From: Variovorax sp. MHTC-1
GTDB lineage: Bacteria > Pseudomonadota > Gammaproteobacteria > Burkholderiales > Burkholderiaceae_C
Direction: 5' to 3'
Assembly (NCBI RefSeq): GCF_003984645.1
Contig: NZ_RWKI01000005.1
Span: 62,001-126,000, forward strand
DNA: 64,000 nucleotides
Position 1 is the first letter of the stretch; the number at the start of each line of letters is the position of its first letter. Position numbers and translations under genes: made by a program. Under the pieces are notes generated by a model, which was given only the letters and a program-made list of their open reading frames with translations, had not been told where the DNA came from and did no database searches. Positions 53,130 to 62,470 of this stretch are shown piece by piece.

Positions 53130-54290
53130 GTGGCAAGAATCGCATACCTGGATCATTCCTTTCATCGAACTACCAAATCCACGGCTTTCCTGCCTGAGAT
53201 CCTGAGCCGGCACGGTCACAGTGTCGACTTCTTCTGGGACGACGCGTGGCAGGGCGGCACCCCGGTCGCATGGGCAGACGTCCGATCACATGACGTTGTG
53301 ATCATGTTCCAGTCCTTCTGCTTGTCAGACCGTCAGCATTTTCGCGAATCACATCCGAATGTCGTGTACATCCCGATGCTCGATCAATTCGGCATCTGGC
53401 AAGGCCCTATCTTCAATTTGTCTGCGTTCTGGGAGCCGTTCCAGGGATCCAAGGTATTGAATTTCTCGAGCGCGGTGCACAGCATGACGACAGGCTTCGG
53501 CATCGTGAGCCACTTTGCCCGCTACTATCAGCCCGTCACGAAACTGTTGCCGCCGCCCCCGCAAGGTCTGCACGGGTTTTTCTGGCTGCGTCGTGAACTG
53601 CAGCTCCCTTGGCGAGTGATCCGAAAGCTTATCGAAAACACGAAATTCGATAGCTTCCATATCCACCTCGCAACCGACCCGGGTACGGTTGCGCCTGAAC
53701 TCCCCTCGGCGGATGACATCGCCAGGCACAACATCACGACTTCCACGTGGTTCGAGAACAAGGCCGACCTGAACGCGTTGATGGAGCGCGCGAACGTCTA
53801 CTTTGCACCTCGACTGGAGGAAGGGATTGGGCAGTCCTTCCTCGAGGCAATGTGTCGCGGCCAGTGCGTTGTAGCGCCCAATCAAGGGACCATGAACGAG
53901 TACATCGTGCCTGGCGTCAACGGATTGCTCTATGACAACCACAACCCGCGGCCGCTCGATTTTTCTGATGTGGGCAGGTTAGGAGCTCGGGCGAGGGAAG
54001 GCGCTTTGGTGGGCCGTGCTCTTTGGGAGCAAGCTGAGCAAGACCTCGTGCGCTTCATTCTTGCGCCGAGCGAGGCACTTTATGTTGGCAAGTATCAGCA
54101 CGCCCTTTGGAGTGCGGACGCTTCGCCGCATTCCGATGCGACTCTCGCGCCTGTTGCGACGTCAGTCCAGCCCCAGGCGCCTGCCGGTACAGGGTTGCGT
54201 CGTTTTGCGCAGCGCTACGCGGTCTTCAGAACGACTCGGTTCATCTGGTATCCGATGATCAAGCTGGCCCGCCAGATCATGGGGCGTTGA
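53130..54290 (+). CDS. GT4-like glycosyltransferase
   Basis: A 386-aa protein of the GT-B type. The C-terminal half contains APRLEEGIGQSFLEAMCRGQ (E-x7-E, the nucleotide-sugar site) and CVVAPNQGTMNEYIVPGVNG, typical of GT4. The N-terminal half is divergent (AYLDHSFHRTTKSTAFLPEI, VVYIPMLDQFGIWQGPIFNL) and gives no donor clue. It ends in a basic, aromatic region (RTTRFIWYPMIKLARQIMGR) that may contact the membrane. The start is GTG 53130, four bases after the previous stop, so it is probably co-translated with the GT4-GT2 gene. Confidence 0.82.
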   Translation: MARIAYLDHSFHRTTKSTAFLPEILSRHGHSVDFFWDDAWQGGTPVAWADVRSHDVVIMFQSFCLSDRQHFRESHPNVVYIPMLDQFGIWQGPIFNLSAFWEPFQGSKVLNFSSAVHSMTTGFGIVSHFARYYQPVTKLLPPPPQGLHGFFWLRRELQLPWRVIRKLIENTKFDSFHIHLATDPGTVAPELPSADDIARHNITTSTWFENKADLNALMERANVYFAPRLEEGIGQSFLEAMCRGQCVVAPNQGTMNEYIVPGVNGLLYDNHNPRPLDFSDVGRLGARAREGALVGRALWEQAEQDLVRFILAPSEALYVGKYQHALWSADASPHSDATLAPVATSVQPQAPAGTGLRRFAQRYAVFRTTRFIWYPMIKLARQIMGR

Positions 54291-54345
54291 TCAGCTTGGT
54301 GCGCAACTTTTCATCGCATTCATTGCGAAGTTATTGAGGTTCTAG

Positions 54346-55302
54346 ATGGAAACAAAGAAAGTATTCGTCGCTGGCCATCGCGGCCTCGTCGGTTCGGCAA
54401 TGCTGCAGGCATTGAAGGGGCAGTCGGGCTATGAGGTTCTCACGCGCAGCCATGATGAACTGAACCTCGAGGACCGCGACGCCACGCGGGCCTTCTTTCT
54501 CGAGCACCGCCCGGATCACGTCGTCATGTGCGCGGCCAAGGTGGGCGGGATCCTCGCGAACTCCAATTTCCCGGTCGACTTTCTGCACAACAACCTGCGT
54601 ATCCAGCTCAACGTCTTCGATGCGGCTCACGAGTCCGGCATCGATCGCATGCTCTTCCTCGGCTCCTCGTGCATCTATCCGCGGGACTGTCCCCAGCCGA
54701 TCAAGGAGGAGTACCTGCTGACCGGTCCGCTGGAGGCCACCAACCGCCCCTACGCGCTGGCCAAGATCTCGGGTGTGGAATCGTGCTGGGCCTTCAATCG
54801 CCAGTACGGCACGCGCTATCTCGCTGCGATGCCGACCAACATGTACGGCCCTGGCGACAACTACCACCCCGAGCATTCGCATGTGCTGCCGGCGCTGATC
54901 CGCCGATTTCACGAAGCCAAGGTCAGGGCCGATCCCGCGGTGGTCGTCTGGGGCTCCGGCACGCCGCGCAGGGAGTTCATGTACTCGTCCGACCTCGGTG
55001 AAGCCATCCTGTTTCTCCTCGACCTTCCCGATGAATGCTTCGCCGCGCTCACTCACCCGGAGGTGACGCCCTTGATCAATATCGGCGTGGGCGAGGACGT
55101 GACCATCCGTGAGGTCGCCGAACTCGTGAAGGCAACGGTAGGCTACGAGGGCGAGCTCAAGCTCGACGCCAGCAAGCCCGACGGAACGCCGCGAAAGCTG
55201 CTGGATGTGGGCCGGCTCTCCGCGCTGGGGTGGAAAGCCCGTACCCCGCTCGGCCTCGGCCTCAAGAACGCCTACCAGGACTTTCTCCAACGCCATGTCT
55301 GA
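54346..55302 (+). CDS. fcl: GDP-L-fucose synthase
   Basis: Bifunctional epimerase/reductase (318 aa) that turns GDP-4-keto-6-deoxymannose into GDP-L-fucose. It has VFVAGHRGLVGSAMLQALKG at the NADP site, CAAKVGGILANSNFPVDFLH, FLGSSCIYPRDCPQPIKEEY and the catalytic YALAKISGVES. NMYGPGDNYHPEHSHVLPAL is diagnostic. It completes the pathway begun by gmd, which is encoded on the opposite strand. Its end overlaps the ATG of the next glycosyltransferase by eight bases. Confidence 0.95.
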   Translation: METKKVFVAGHRGLVGSAMLQALKGQSGYEVLTRSHDELNLEDRDATRAFFLEHRPDHVVMCAAKVGGILANSNFPVDFLHNNLRIQLNVFDAAHESGIDRMLFLGSSCIYPRDCPQPIKEEYLLTGPLEATNRPYALAKISGVESCWAFNRQYGTRYLAAMPTNMYGPGDNYHPEHSHVLPALIRRFHEAKVRADPAVVVWGSGTPRREFMYSSDLGEAILFLLDLPDECFAALTHPEVTPLINIGVGEDVTIREVAELVKATVGYEGELKLDASKPDGTPRKLLDVGRLSALGWKARTPLGLGLKNAYQDFLQRHV

Positions 55303-57439
55303 ATACTTGCTGAGACGTTATGCGAGGCGCGTCGCCAAGGGCGCCTGGTGGCTTGCCACGCCCTGGCTCATGCGCGAGCGGCTGGAGTTCCTGCGCCGGC
55401 GCGCGGCCGAGCAGGCGCGTGCGACCCTGTTCACGGCCTTGGTCGAAGCCGAGCGAGATCGACTCGCATTGCGTGAGCGCGGAATGCCGGTGCCGGCCGT
55501 TGCGCCGCTCGACCTGTTCGACGATGCCGCCGTGAGCGAGGCCGCGGGCTTGCCGCACAGCGGCATTCTGTGGCCCGCCGTCGCGCCTCAAGACGTGGCG
55601 GACCGCGGCTCGGCCGCGCGATTCCTGATCGACCTGTGGCGCAAGCGCGCCGATCTTCGTGCGCGCTTCCCGCTGGCGCTCGAAAGCGGGCGCCACGGCG
55701 GGCTCGCGCAATGGTTGCAGAACGAAGGCGCTGCCGAGTTGCACCTGGGCGATCCGGCCCTGCAGCTGGTGCTCGACGCGCTGGATGCCGGCATCGCCGA
55801 TCCCGCTCGGCAGGCTCTTCTCACGAACAAGCTGTTGTGGCCCTTGTCGCCGCATGGCTTGACGCCGGCGGGCATGCCCGGCCTCTTTCGATGGCTCATG
55901 CAATACGGCGCGAGCGAATCCAGCTTGCCGCAGGAGGCGCTCTGGTGGCTCTTCCTGCAGGCGGCCCAGAACCCCGCGCGCGAGCTCATGCTGGCCTACG
56001 CGTTCACACCCGCGTGGCAAGAACTGCATCCCGACGGGCTCACCGTCTTCGGCCGCGAGGCCTTCTGCGCCTGGTTCGCCGCCGAGTACGGCGCGTCGGG
56101 CCGCTGGGTGGATCCGTCGACCTGGCCGAACTGGGAAAGGCCGGCCTTGCAGATTCGGAGTGGCTACTGGGCCCGCAGCGCGTGGCGCGCCGCGCATCCC
56201 GACGCGCTGGCCGACGAGGAGCATGCGCGCGCGCTGCTGGCCTGGCTGTCGACCCCCGCGGCCGGCCTGCCCGAAACGGCGCGCGCCTGGTGCAGCCGGC
56301 TCGATGCGGCATCCGTCGCTCGCGAGGTCGCGCAGCCGGGCGTCAACATGATCGGCCACTTCTGCTACGCGTCCGGTCTGCGCGTCTCCGCCGAATCCAT
56401 GATCGAGGCCATGGGGCGTGTCGGCGTTTCAGCGTCGCAGCGCGATGTGTGGACCGATGCCAAGGACGATCCTCACCATGCGGACTTCCGCGGCATGGAG
56501 TACTACGACGTCACCATCGTCCACACGCAGCCTGAGCCCTTCTTCGACGAGGCTTACCAGCGCACGCATCTGTTCGAACGCAGCCCTCGCAGCTACCGCA
56601 TCGGCTATTGGTATTGGGAATTCGACTCCATCCCCGATGCATGGGTGAAGCATGCCGAGAAGGTCGATGAGGTCTGGGCCGCCACCGAATTTGTCGCCAA
56701 AGGCTTGCGTGAAAAGCTTTCTGTCCCCGTCCGTACGCTGTTCCCCGGCGTCAAGCTGGCGCCCTATGAGCGGCGGAGCAAGTCCTACTTCGGACTGAGC
56801 GAGGAGTCGTTCACCTTCCTTTTCACGTTCCACATGATGAGCGTGATGGAGCGCAAGAACCCGTTGGGCCTGATTCGTGCGTTCAAGGAAGCGTTTCGCG
56901 AGCGTGATGCCGTTCAGCTCGTCCTCAAGACCTCCTTCGGCGATCGGCATCCGGCCCAGATCCAGGAACTGCGCGACGCTGCCGCCGGCGCCAACATCAC
57001 GGTCATCGACCAGGTCTACAGCCCCGACGAGGTGCTGTCGCTCATGGACGCCTGCGATGCCTATGTGTCGCTCCACCGCAGCGAGGGCCTGGGCCTCACG
57101 ATGGCCGAGGCGATGCTCATGGGCAAGCCGGTGATCGCCACCAACTTCTCAGGCAACGTCGATTTCATGGACGAGAGCAACAGCCTGCTCGTGCCCTACA
57201 AGCTGGTGAAGCTCGGCAAGCCGATCCCACCCTATGACGCCAAGCTCGAATGGGCTGAACCCTCCATCGAGCATGCGGCGCAGCTCATGCGGCGCGTCTA
57301 CGACAACCAGCAATGGGCGCGCGAGGTCGGGGCGCGCGGCAAGGCGAGCGCCGAAGCCAATCTGTCGCTGGATGCGGCGGGCCGAAGAATCGCCGCCCGC
57401 CTCGAGGAGATCAAAGCGCTGCGGCGAGCGGCAGGCTGA
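55295..57439 (+). CDS. GT4 glycosyltransferase with four-repeat region (paralogue B, lacks FkbM domain)
   Basis: A 714-aa relative of paralogues A and C that begins at their linker. Residues 5-38 read YARRVAKGAWWLATPWLMRE followed by RLEFLRRR. The four 60-residue units start near residues 123, 183, 243 and 300 (for example LHPDGLTVFGREAFCAWFAA). The GT4 domain runs from about 349 (GVNMIGHFCYASGLRVSAES) through HRSEGLGLTMAEAMLMGKPV. No methyltransferase or coiled coil is present. The last 608 bases extending past the stop are identical to the end of paralogue C. ATG 55295 overlaps the fcl stop. Its GC content is higher than that of A and C. Confidence 0.86.
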   Translation: MSEYLLRRYARRVAKGAWWLATPWLMRERLEFLRRRAAEQARATLFTALVEAERDRLALRERGMPVPAVAPLDLFDDAAVSEAAGLPHSGILWPAVAPQDVADRGSAARFLIDLWRKRADLRARFPLALESGRHGGLAQWLQNEGAAELHLGDPALQLVLDALDAGIADPARQALLTNKLLWPLSPHGLTPAGMPGLFRWLMQYGASESSLPQEALWWLFLQAAQNPARELMLAYAFTPAWQELHPDGLTVFGREAFCAWFAAEYGASGRWVDPSTWPNWERPALQIRSGYWARSAWRAAHPDALADEEHARALLAWLSTPAAGLPETARAWCSRLDAASVAREVAQPGVNMIGHFCYASGLRVSAESMIEAMGRVGVSASQRDVWTDAKDDPHHADFRGMEYYDVTIVHTQPEPFFDEAYQRTHLFERSPRSYRIGYWYWEFDSIPDAWVKHAEKVDEVWAATEFVAKGLREKLSVPVRTLFPGVKLAPYERRSKSYFGLSEESFTFLFTFHMMSVMERKNPLGLIRAFKEAFRERDAVQLVLKTSFGDRHPAQIQELRDAAAGANITVIDQVYSPDEVLSLMDACDAYVSLHRSEGLGLTMAEAMLMGKPVIATNFSGNVDFMDESNSLLVPYKLVKLGKPIPPYDAKLEWAEPSIEHAAQLMRRVYDNQQWAREVGARGKASAEANLSLDAAGRRIAARLEEIKALRRAAG

Positions 57440-57528
57440 TCTCTTCGGTCTTCGCGACCTCGACGATCCGCCCGTGCTCCAGGTGGATCACCCGGTTGCA
57501 TTCCTTGGCGATCAGGTCGGGCGAATGC
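56735..57528. repeat. Long direct repeat, copy 1 (pairs with 61766-62559)
   Basis: Aligned at a constant offset of 5031 bases with copy 2. From 56921 to 57528 every base I compared is identical (608 bp), covering the 3' end of paralogue B and the tail of a wzt gene. From 56735 to 56862 only two differences were seen. Between them, 56863-56920 is clearly diverged. This mosaic suggests gene conversion or unequal recombination. Confidence 0.9.
57411..57528 (-). pseudogene. 3' fragment of wzt (ABC transporter ATPase)
   Basis: On the minus strand this encodes HSPDLIAKECNRVIHLEHGR followed by IVEVAKTEEISLPLAAAL, identical to the last 38 residues of the intact Wzt at 62442-63185. Everything upstream of the repeat border at 57528 is unrelated sequence, so no ATPase can be made. 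It overlaps the end of paralogue B by 29 bases, the same geometry as the intact wzt against paralogue C. It is a footprint of the duplication. Confidence 0.9.
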
Positions 57529-57709
57529 AAAAGGCCAGTCACATGAGCGTGCCGATCGGACAAGTGCCACGGTACTCGCCCAGTTCGCTGGCACGCTGGG
57601 GGGCTCGACACGCCTCGTAACAGGTCGCGAGCAGGCAAAATCCCTACCCTTCGACTTGTTCATGCTGCTCTCGTGCTCATCGGAGGCCGTCGCGCATACC
57701 AAAGCAAAC
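57529..57709. other. Short spacer between wzt fragment and paralogue C
   Basis: No gene is supported. A 13-base match, GTACTCGCCCAGT at 57571, also occurs inside the intact wzt at 62750 and could be a further trace of the deleted copy, but it is too short to prove. The promoter or leader for paralogue C must lie here unless it is read through from upstream. Confidence 0.35.
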
Positions 57710-60700
57710 ATGCCTTTCGTTTCCCACGCTCAAAACTTCGAAGACGTCATGCTCTGGCGTGCGCTCGGCCACGTACAGAACGGCTTTTATGTCGACGTCG
57801 GCGCCTGGTCGCCCGATCTGCACTCGGTGACCAAGGCTTTCAGCGAGAGAGGATGGCGGGGCATCAACATCGAGCCCAACCCCTACTACTTCGCTCAGCT
57901 TGTCGAGAAAAGGCCGTTCGACATCAATCTTGCGGTTGCCGTCGGCGATCGCGTCGGCAACGTCTCGATGAATTTCATCGAAGATACCGGCCTTTCCACC
58001 GCGGACTCAAGGATTGCTGAGGCGCATGTTGCGGCGGGATGGGCGGCAAGACAAGAACAGGTCAGGATGACGACCTTGGCAGCAATTTGGAGCAAGCACG
58101 TTCCAGCTGCGCAGCCGGTGCATTTTCTGAAGGTAGACGTCGAGGGCCTGGAGAAAGCTGCACTTGTGGGGAATGACTGGCAGCTCAATCGGCCGTGGAT
58201 CGTCGTCGTCGAAGCGACGCGTCCCCTGTCGCAAATCGCGAACCACGACGAATGGGAGCATGTGTTGCGTAGCGCCCGGTACGCACATTGCTACTCCGAC
58301 GGCCTCAATCGCTACTATGTCGCGGCGGAGCACGCGGATTTGCAGAAGGCATTTAGGTTTCCGCCAAATGTCTTCGACGGCTTTGTGCTTGCGGAGATTG
58401 TTCATCAAACTTCGCGTGCGGAGGCTGCCGAAGCTAAGGTACGCAGGGCGGATGCCGCATCGGGACAAGTCGGGTACCAACGGGTTCATTCCGATGATCG
58501 ACTTTCGCAGATCGAGGCGCAATTGGCCCAGGCGCTGCAAGCGTTGGAAACCGCTGAAAGCCGGCGCATCGACGCGCAACGACACGCCAGCGAGACGCTC
58601 CACCTTGCGAAGGCACAGACGGCCAACCGGCGCGCCGAGACGGCAGGAGCCACTGCATCTCTCGCGCCATCATCCATACGGCGATACGGAAGACGTGTGC
58701 TTAAGGCCGCATGGTGGGCCGTAACACCCTGGCGCCTCCCACAGCGGCTGCGCTTCATCCGCGACAGGAGCGCTGCGATGGAGCTGGCTCTGCCGAAACA
58801 GTCTTTGCCAAAGCAGGGCCCGGTCTCGTCGGGCCTGCCACCTCCGCCAACGGGGCCGTACGCGCTATGGGTCTCTGGCGTCGAGAGTCGTTCTCCTCTG
58901 GTCGGGTTGCCCATCGGGGACGCTCCCCTTGTGAGCTTTCTGATCTGTGGTGCTGGGGATCGTGCGAACCTGCTCAGGACGCTGAAATCCATCCATGAAC
59001 AACCGCATAGCGCTTGGGAAGTAGTGCTCTGTGCGACGGCTGAAGACTTCACGGCAAATGACGCCTTGATGATCGATTCACGGGTGTTGGTCGCGAAAAC
59101 GGGGGAGGGCGACAAGCCCTCCCACTTGCACGCTGCTCTGGAGATGGCGCGCGGACAGTTTGTCGCCGTACTAGATTGCGGAGACGTGCTTGCTCCGTAC
59201 GCGCTGAATGAATTCTCGGTGGCATTGGAGCGTCTTCCGGAGGCTGACCTCTTCTACAGTGATGAGGACGAGCGATCGAATGCCGGATTTCGCAATGCGC
59301 CTCATTTCAAGCCATCGTGGTCACCCGATCTTCTGTATGCCTTCAACTACTTTGGTCGACTGACGATATTGCGGCGGACGCTTGTTCTTGCGGCAGGTGG
59401 GATCGACACGAGCACCGGAGCGGCCGTCGAGTGGGACCTCAATCTGCGAGTCAGTGATCTGGCTCAGCAAATTCAGCGAATCCCCAAGGTCTTGTGTCAT
59501 AGAAAACCGGGTAGCGACCGAGAACGTCCCGCTGCCTCTACGCGCGAGGCTGCCGACCATCGTGGAGTCATCGAAAAGTATTGGCGTGCGCATGAGTTTC
59601 CGGCGATGGCTGCAACGCAGCCCGATGGGACTCAGCGCACAACATGGACGATCGAAAAGTTGCCCCTGGTATCCGTCGTCATCCCGACCAAGGACAAGGT
59701 GCAACTGCTACGAATGTGCATCGACGGGTTGCTGCTCGGCACCGACTATGCCAACAAGGAAATCGTTATCGTCGATACGGGCTCTACGGAAGCGGAGACC
59801 TTGGCGTACTTCAGTGAACTGGGCGCGCATCCTGAGGTTCGCATCGTTCGATTCGAGAAAAAATTCAACTACTCGGCGGCGTGCAACTATGGTGCCTCAT
59901 GCTCGCGCGGTCAGATGCTTTTGTTCTTGAACAATGACATCGAGGTGATCTCTCGCGATTGGCTGCAGGAGATGGTGCGTTTCGCGATGCGCCCCGGCGT
60001 CGGAGTGGTCGGCACCAAGCTGGTTTACCCGTCGCGCGAGTTGCAACATGGTGGCGTGGGCGTTGGTCCTCATCTCTGCGCATTGATGTATCGGAGTGCC
60101 CCCGAACACGAATGGGACGTGTTTGGCTCGCCGGACCATCCACGCAACTGGCTCGCGATCATGGGTGCTTGCCAGCTTGTCCGTCGTGATGCCTTCGAAC
60201 GGGTAGGGGGCTTCGATGAGTCATATCTCGTCGCAATGAGTGATGTCGCCCTGTGCCTGCAGATTTGGCGAGCAGGGTATCGAACCGCATATGCGCCGAG
60301 TGCGTGCCTGGTACATCACGAAGGAGCCACGCGCGGAAACACGAATCCGGTTGAGGACGTGCGGCGCATAGCAGACGACATTCGCCTGTTGGGCATTGAT
60401 GAAGATCCTTACCTGCACCCCGAACTGGACGGCAACTCTGCAATCCCGGCCTTGAGGGGGCGTGGTGTTCCTAGCGTGCGCGATGTACTGAGAAAGCGCG
60501 TTGACGAGGATGGTTCGTTTCCGGCGCCGGTAGTGCAGCTTGATCTCGCTGATGACAGTGCTTGCCTTAAGGTCACGGAGTTGCCGCGAGAGCTGGTGTT
60601 TTGGTCTCCTCAGCCTGCACATCGCGTTTGCGACAAATGGTCCGCCGCACGTTGGGTTCTCGATCTTCTCCGTACGCGCAAGGACATACGAGAGCGGTTC

Positions 60701-62470
60701 CCCAAAGCGCTCTCCGACGGCGCGGCGGGAGACTTTGCACGCTGGCTGACGAGTGAGGCTCAAGCGCATCTTGGCGTGTCCGAGACTCTCGCCGATGCCT
60801 TGGAACAACTCTTTTCCGAAGATATCTCGGCCAACGCAAGACAGACCTTCCTCTTTCGAGCAGATGTCCGAGAGCTGATGCCCCATGGCTTGACGCCAAC
60901 CGGCCGCCTCGGGCTGTTTCGATGGTTTATGCAGAACGGCCGCAGCGAGGCTGGATTGCGCCTCGAGGAAATATGGTGGTTGTTCTGGCGGGCGGCTGAA
61001 AGTCCGGCCCACGAGTTGGTGCGCGCCTATCTTTTTACCCCTGCGTGGCAAAGGCTCTATCCGGATGCCATGACGGTGTTCGGCCGCCAGGCTTTTGCGG
61101 CCTGGTTTGCTGCGACATACCGCGCAAAGGGAGACTGGATCGAGCCCTCTCAATGGTCTCTGGAGGTGTTGCCTGCAAGCCAACTGCGCTTTGCTTACCA
61201 TGCCAGAGAGCACTGGCGAACGCGGCATCCGCAAGCACTCGAAGACGTCGACAACGCCGTCATGTTGATTGACTGGCTGCAGTCGGATGACGCAATGCAA
61301 TCTGCTGAGGTCAGAGCCTGGTGCGCCGAGCTTGACAAGCATGCGGTCGCTGCCAAGCTAGTTGCGCCGGGCGCGAACGTGATAGGGCACTTCTGCTATC
61401 CGTCGGGTCTTCGGGTGTCTGTCGAAGCGCTGGTCGAAGGACTCCAGCGAGCAGGGAACGCTGTCTCGTTGCGAGATCTGCGCACCGACAAGAAGGATGA
61501 CCCTAATCACGCGGCTTTCGATGGGCTCGAGGATTTTGATGCCACGATCATCCATACCCAGCCCGAACCTTTCTTCGATCAGGTCTATGAGCGGGCCGAT
61601 CTCGCTGCACGTTCGCCCCGCACCTACCGGATTGCCTATTGGTACTGGGAATTTGATTCGATTCCCGACTCCTGGGTAGCGCAAGCCGCGAAGGTCGACG
61701 AAGTATGGACTGCGACGAATTTCGTTGCCAAGGGCTTGCGCGATCGCCTGCGCATTCCGGTCCGCACGCTGTTCCCCGGCGTCAAGCTGGCGCCCTATGA
61801 GCGGCGGAGCAAGTCCTACTTCGGACTGAGCGAGGAGTCGTTCACGTTCCTGTTCACGTTCCACATGATGAGCGTGATGGAGCGCAAGAACCCGCTCGGC
61901 CTGGTCCGCGCCTTCAAGGCCGCGTTCGGCGCCGACGAGAACGTGCGCCTGGTCCTCAAGACCTCCTTCGGCGATCGGCATCCGGCCCAGATCCAGGAAC
62001 TGCGCGACGCTGCCGCCGGCGCCAACATCACGGTCATCGACCAGGTCTACAGCCCCGACGAGGTGCTGTCGCTCATGGACGCCTGCGATGCCTATGTGTC
62101 GCTCCACCGCAGCGAGGGCCTGGGCCTCACGATGGCCGAGGCGATGCTCATGGGCAAGCCGGTGATCGCCACCAACTTCTCAGGCAACGTCGATTTCATG
62201 GACGAGAGCAACAGCCTGCTCGTGCCCTACAAGCTGGTGAAGCTCGGCAAGCCGATCCCACCCTATGACGCCAAGCTCGAATGGGCTGAACCCTCCATCG
62301 AGCATGCGGCGCAGCTCATGCGGCGCGTCTACGACAACCAGCAATGGGCGCGCGAGGTCGGGGCGCGCGGCAAGGCGAGCGCCGAAGCCAATCTGTCGCT
62401 GGATGCGGCGGGCCGAAGAATCGCCGCCCGCCTCGAGGAGATCAAAGCGCTGCGGCGAGCGGCAGGCTGA
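57710..62470 (+). CDS. Giant modular FkbM-GT2-GT2-GT4 glycosyltransferase (paralogue C)
   Basis: A 1586-aa enzyme. Residues 1-220 are an FkbM methyltransferase (SHAQNFEDVMLWRALGHVQN, YVDVGAWSPDLHSVT). Residues 235-310 are coiled-coil-like, and near 324-355 is the linker KAAWWAVTPWRLPQRLRFIR. Residues 403-640 are a first GT2 with an atypical donor motif (VLDCGDVL). Residues 652-880 are a second GT2 with LFLNNDIEVISRDWL, as in rhamnosyltransferases. Four 60-residue units start near 995, 1055, 1114 and 1172. GT4 runs from about 1221 to the end (E-x7-E in SEGLGLTMAEAM). It could build several linkages of the chain. The end overlaps wzt by 29 bases. ATG 57662 is an alternative start. Confidence 0.87.
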   Translation: MPFVSHAQNFEDVMLWRALGHVQNGFYVDVGAWSPDLHSVTKAFSERGWRGINIEPNPYYFAQLVEKRPFDINLAVAVGDRVGNVSMNFIEDTGLSTADSRIAEAHVAAGWAARQEQVRMTTLAAIWSKHVPAAQPVHFLKVDVEGLEKAALVGNDWQLNRPWIVVVEATRPLSQIANHDEWEHVLRSARYAHCYSDGLNRYYVAAEHADLQKAFRFPPNVFDGFVLAEIVHQTSRAEAAEAKVRRADAASGQVGYQRVHSDDRLSQIEAQLAQALQALETAESRRIDAQRHASETLHLAKAQTANRRAETAGATASLAPSSIRRYGRRVLKAAWWAVTPWRLPQRLRFIRDRSAAMELALPKQSLPKQGPVSSGLPPPPTGPYALWVSGVESRSPLVGLPIGDAPLVSFLICGAGDRANLLRTLKSIHEQPHSAWEVVLCATAEDFTANDALMIDSRVLVAKTGEGDKPSHLHAALEMARGQFVAVLDCGDVLAPYALNEFSVALERLPEADLFYSDEDERSNAGFRNAPHFKPSWSPDLLYAFNYFGRLTILRRTLVLAAGGIDTSTGAAVEWDLNLRVSDLAQQIQRIPKVLCHRKPGSDRERPAASTREAADHRGVIEKYWRAHEFPAMAATQPDGTQRTTWTIEKLPLVSVVIPTKDKVQLLRMCIDGLLLGTDYANKEIVIVDTGSTEAETLAYFSELGAHPEVRIVRFEKKFNYSAACNYGASCSRGQMLLFLNNDIEVISRDWLQEMVRFAMRPGVGVVGTKLVYPSRELQHGGVGVGPHLCALMYRSAPEHEWDVFGSPDHPRNWLAIMGACQLVRRDAFERVGGFDESYLVAMSDVALCLQIWRAGYRTAYAPSACLVHHEGATRGNTNPVEDVRRIADDIRLLGIDEDPYLHPELDGNSAIPALRGRGVPSVRDVLRKRVDEDGSFPAPVVQLDLADDSACLKVTELPRELVFWSPQPAHRVCDKWSAARWVLDLLRTRKDIRERFPKALSDGAAGDFARWLTSEAQAHLGVSETLADALEQLFSEDISANARQTFLFRADVRELMPHGLTPTGRLGLFRWFMQNGRSEAGLRLEEIWWLFWRAAESPAHELVRAYLFTPAWQRLYPDAMTVFGRQAFAAWFAATYRAKGDWIEPSQWSLEVLPASQLRFAYHAREHWRTRHPQALEDVDNAVMLIDWLQSDDAMQSAEVRAWCAELDKHAVAAKLVAPGANVIGHFCYPSGLRVSVEALVEGLQRAGNAVSLRDLRTDKKDDPNHAAFDGLEDFDATIIHTQPEPFFDQVYERADLAARSPRTYRIAYWYWEFDSIPDSWVAQAAKVDEVWTATNFVAKGLRDRLRIPVRTLFPGVKLAPYERRSKSYFGLSEESFTFLFTFHMMSVMERKNPLGLVRAFKAAFGADENVRLVLKTSFGDRHPAQIQELRDAAAGANITVIDQVYSPDEVLSLMDACDAYVSLHRSEGLGLTMAEAMLMGKPVIATNFSGNVDFMDESNSLLVPYKLVKLGKPIPPYDAKLEWAEPSIEHAAQLMRRVYDNQQWAREVGARGKASAEANLSLDAAGRRIAARLEEIKALRRAAG

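Noticed and set aside
57571..57583. 13-base match to the interior of wzt as part of the duplicated fragment
   Set aside because: The match is too short and its surroundings do not align, so chance cannot be excluded.
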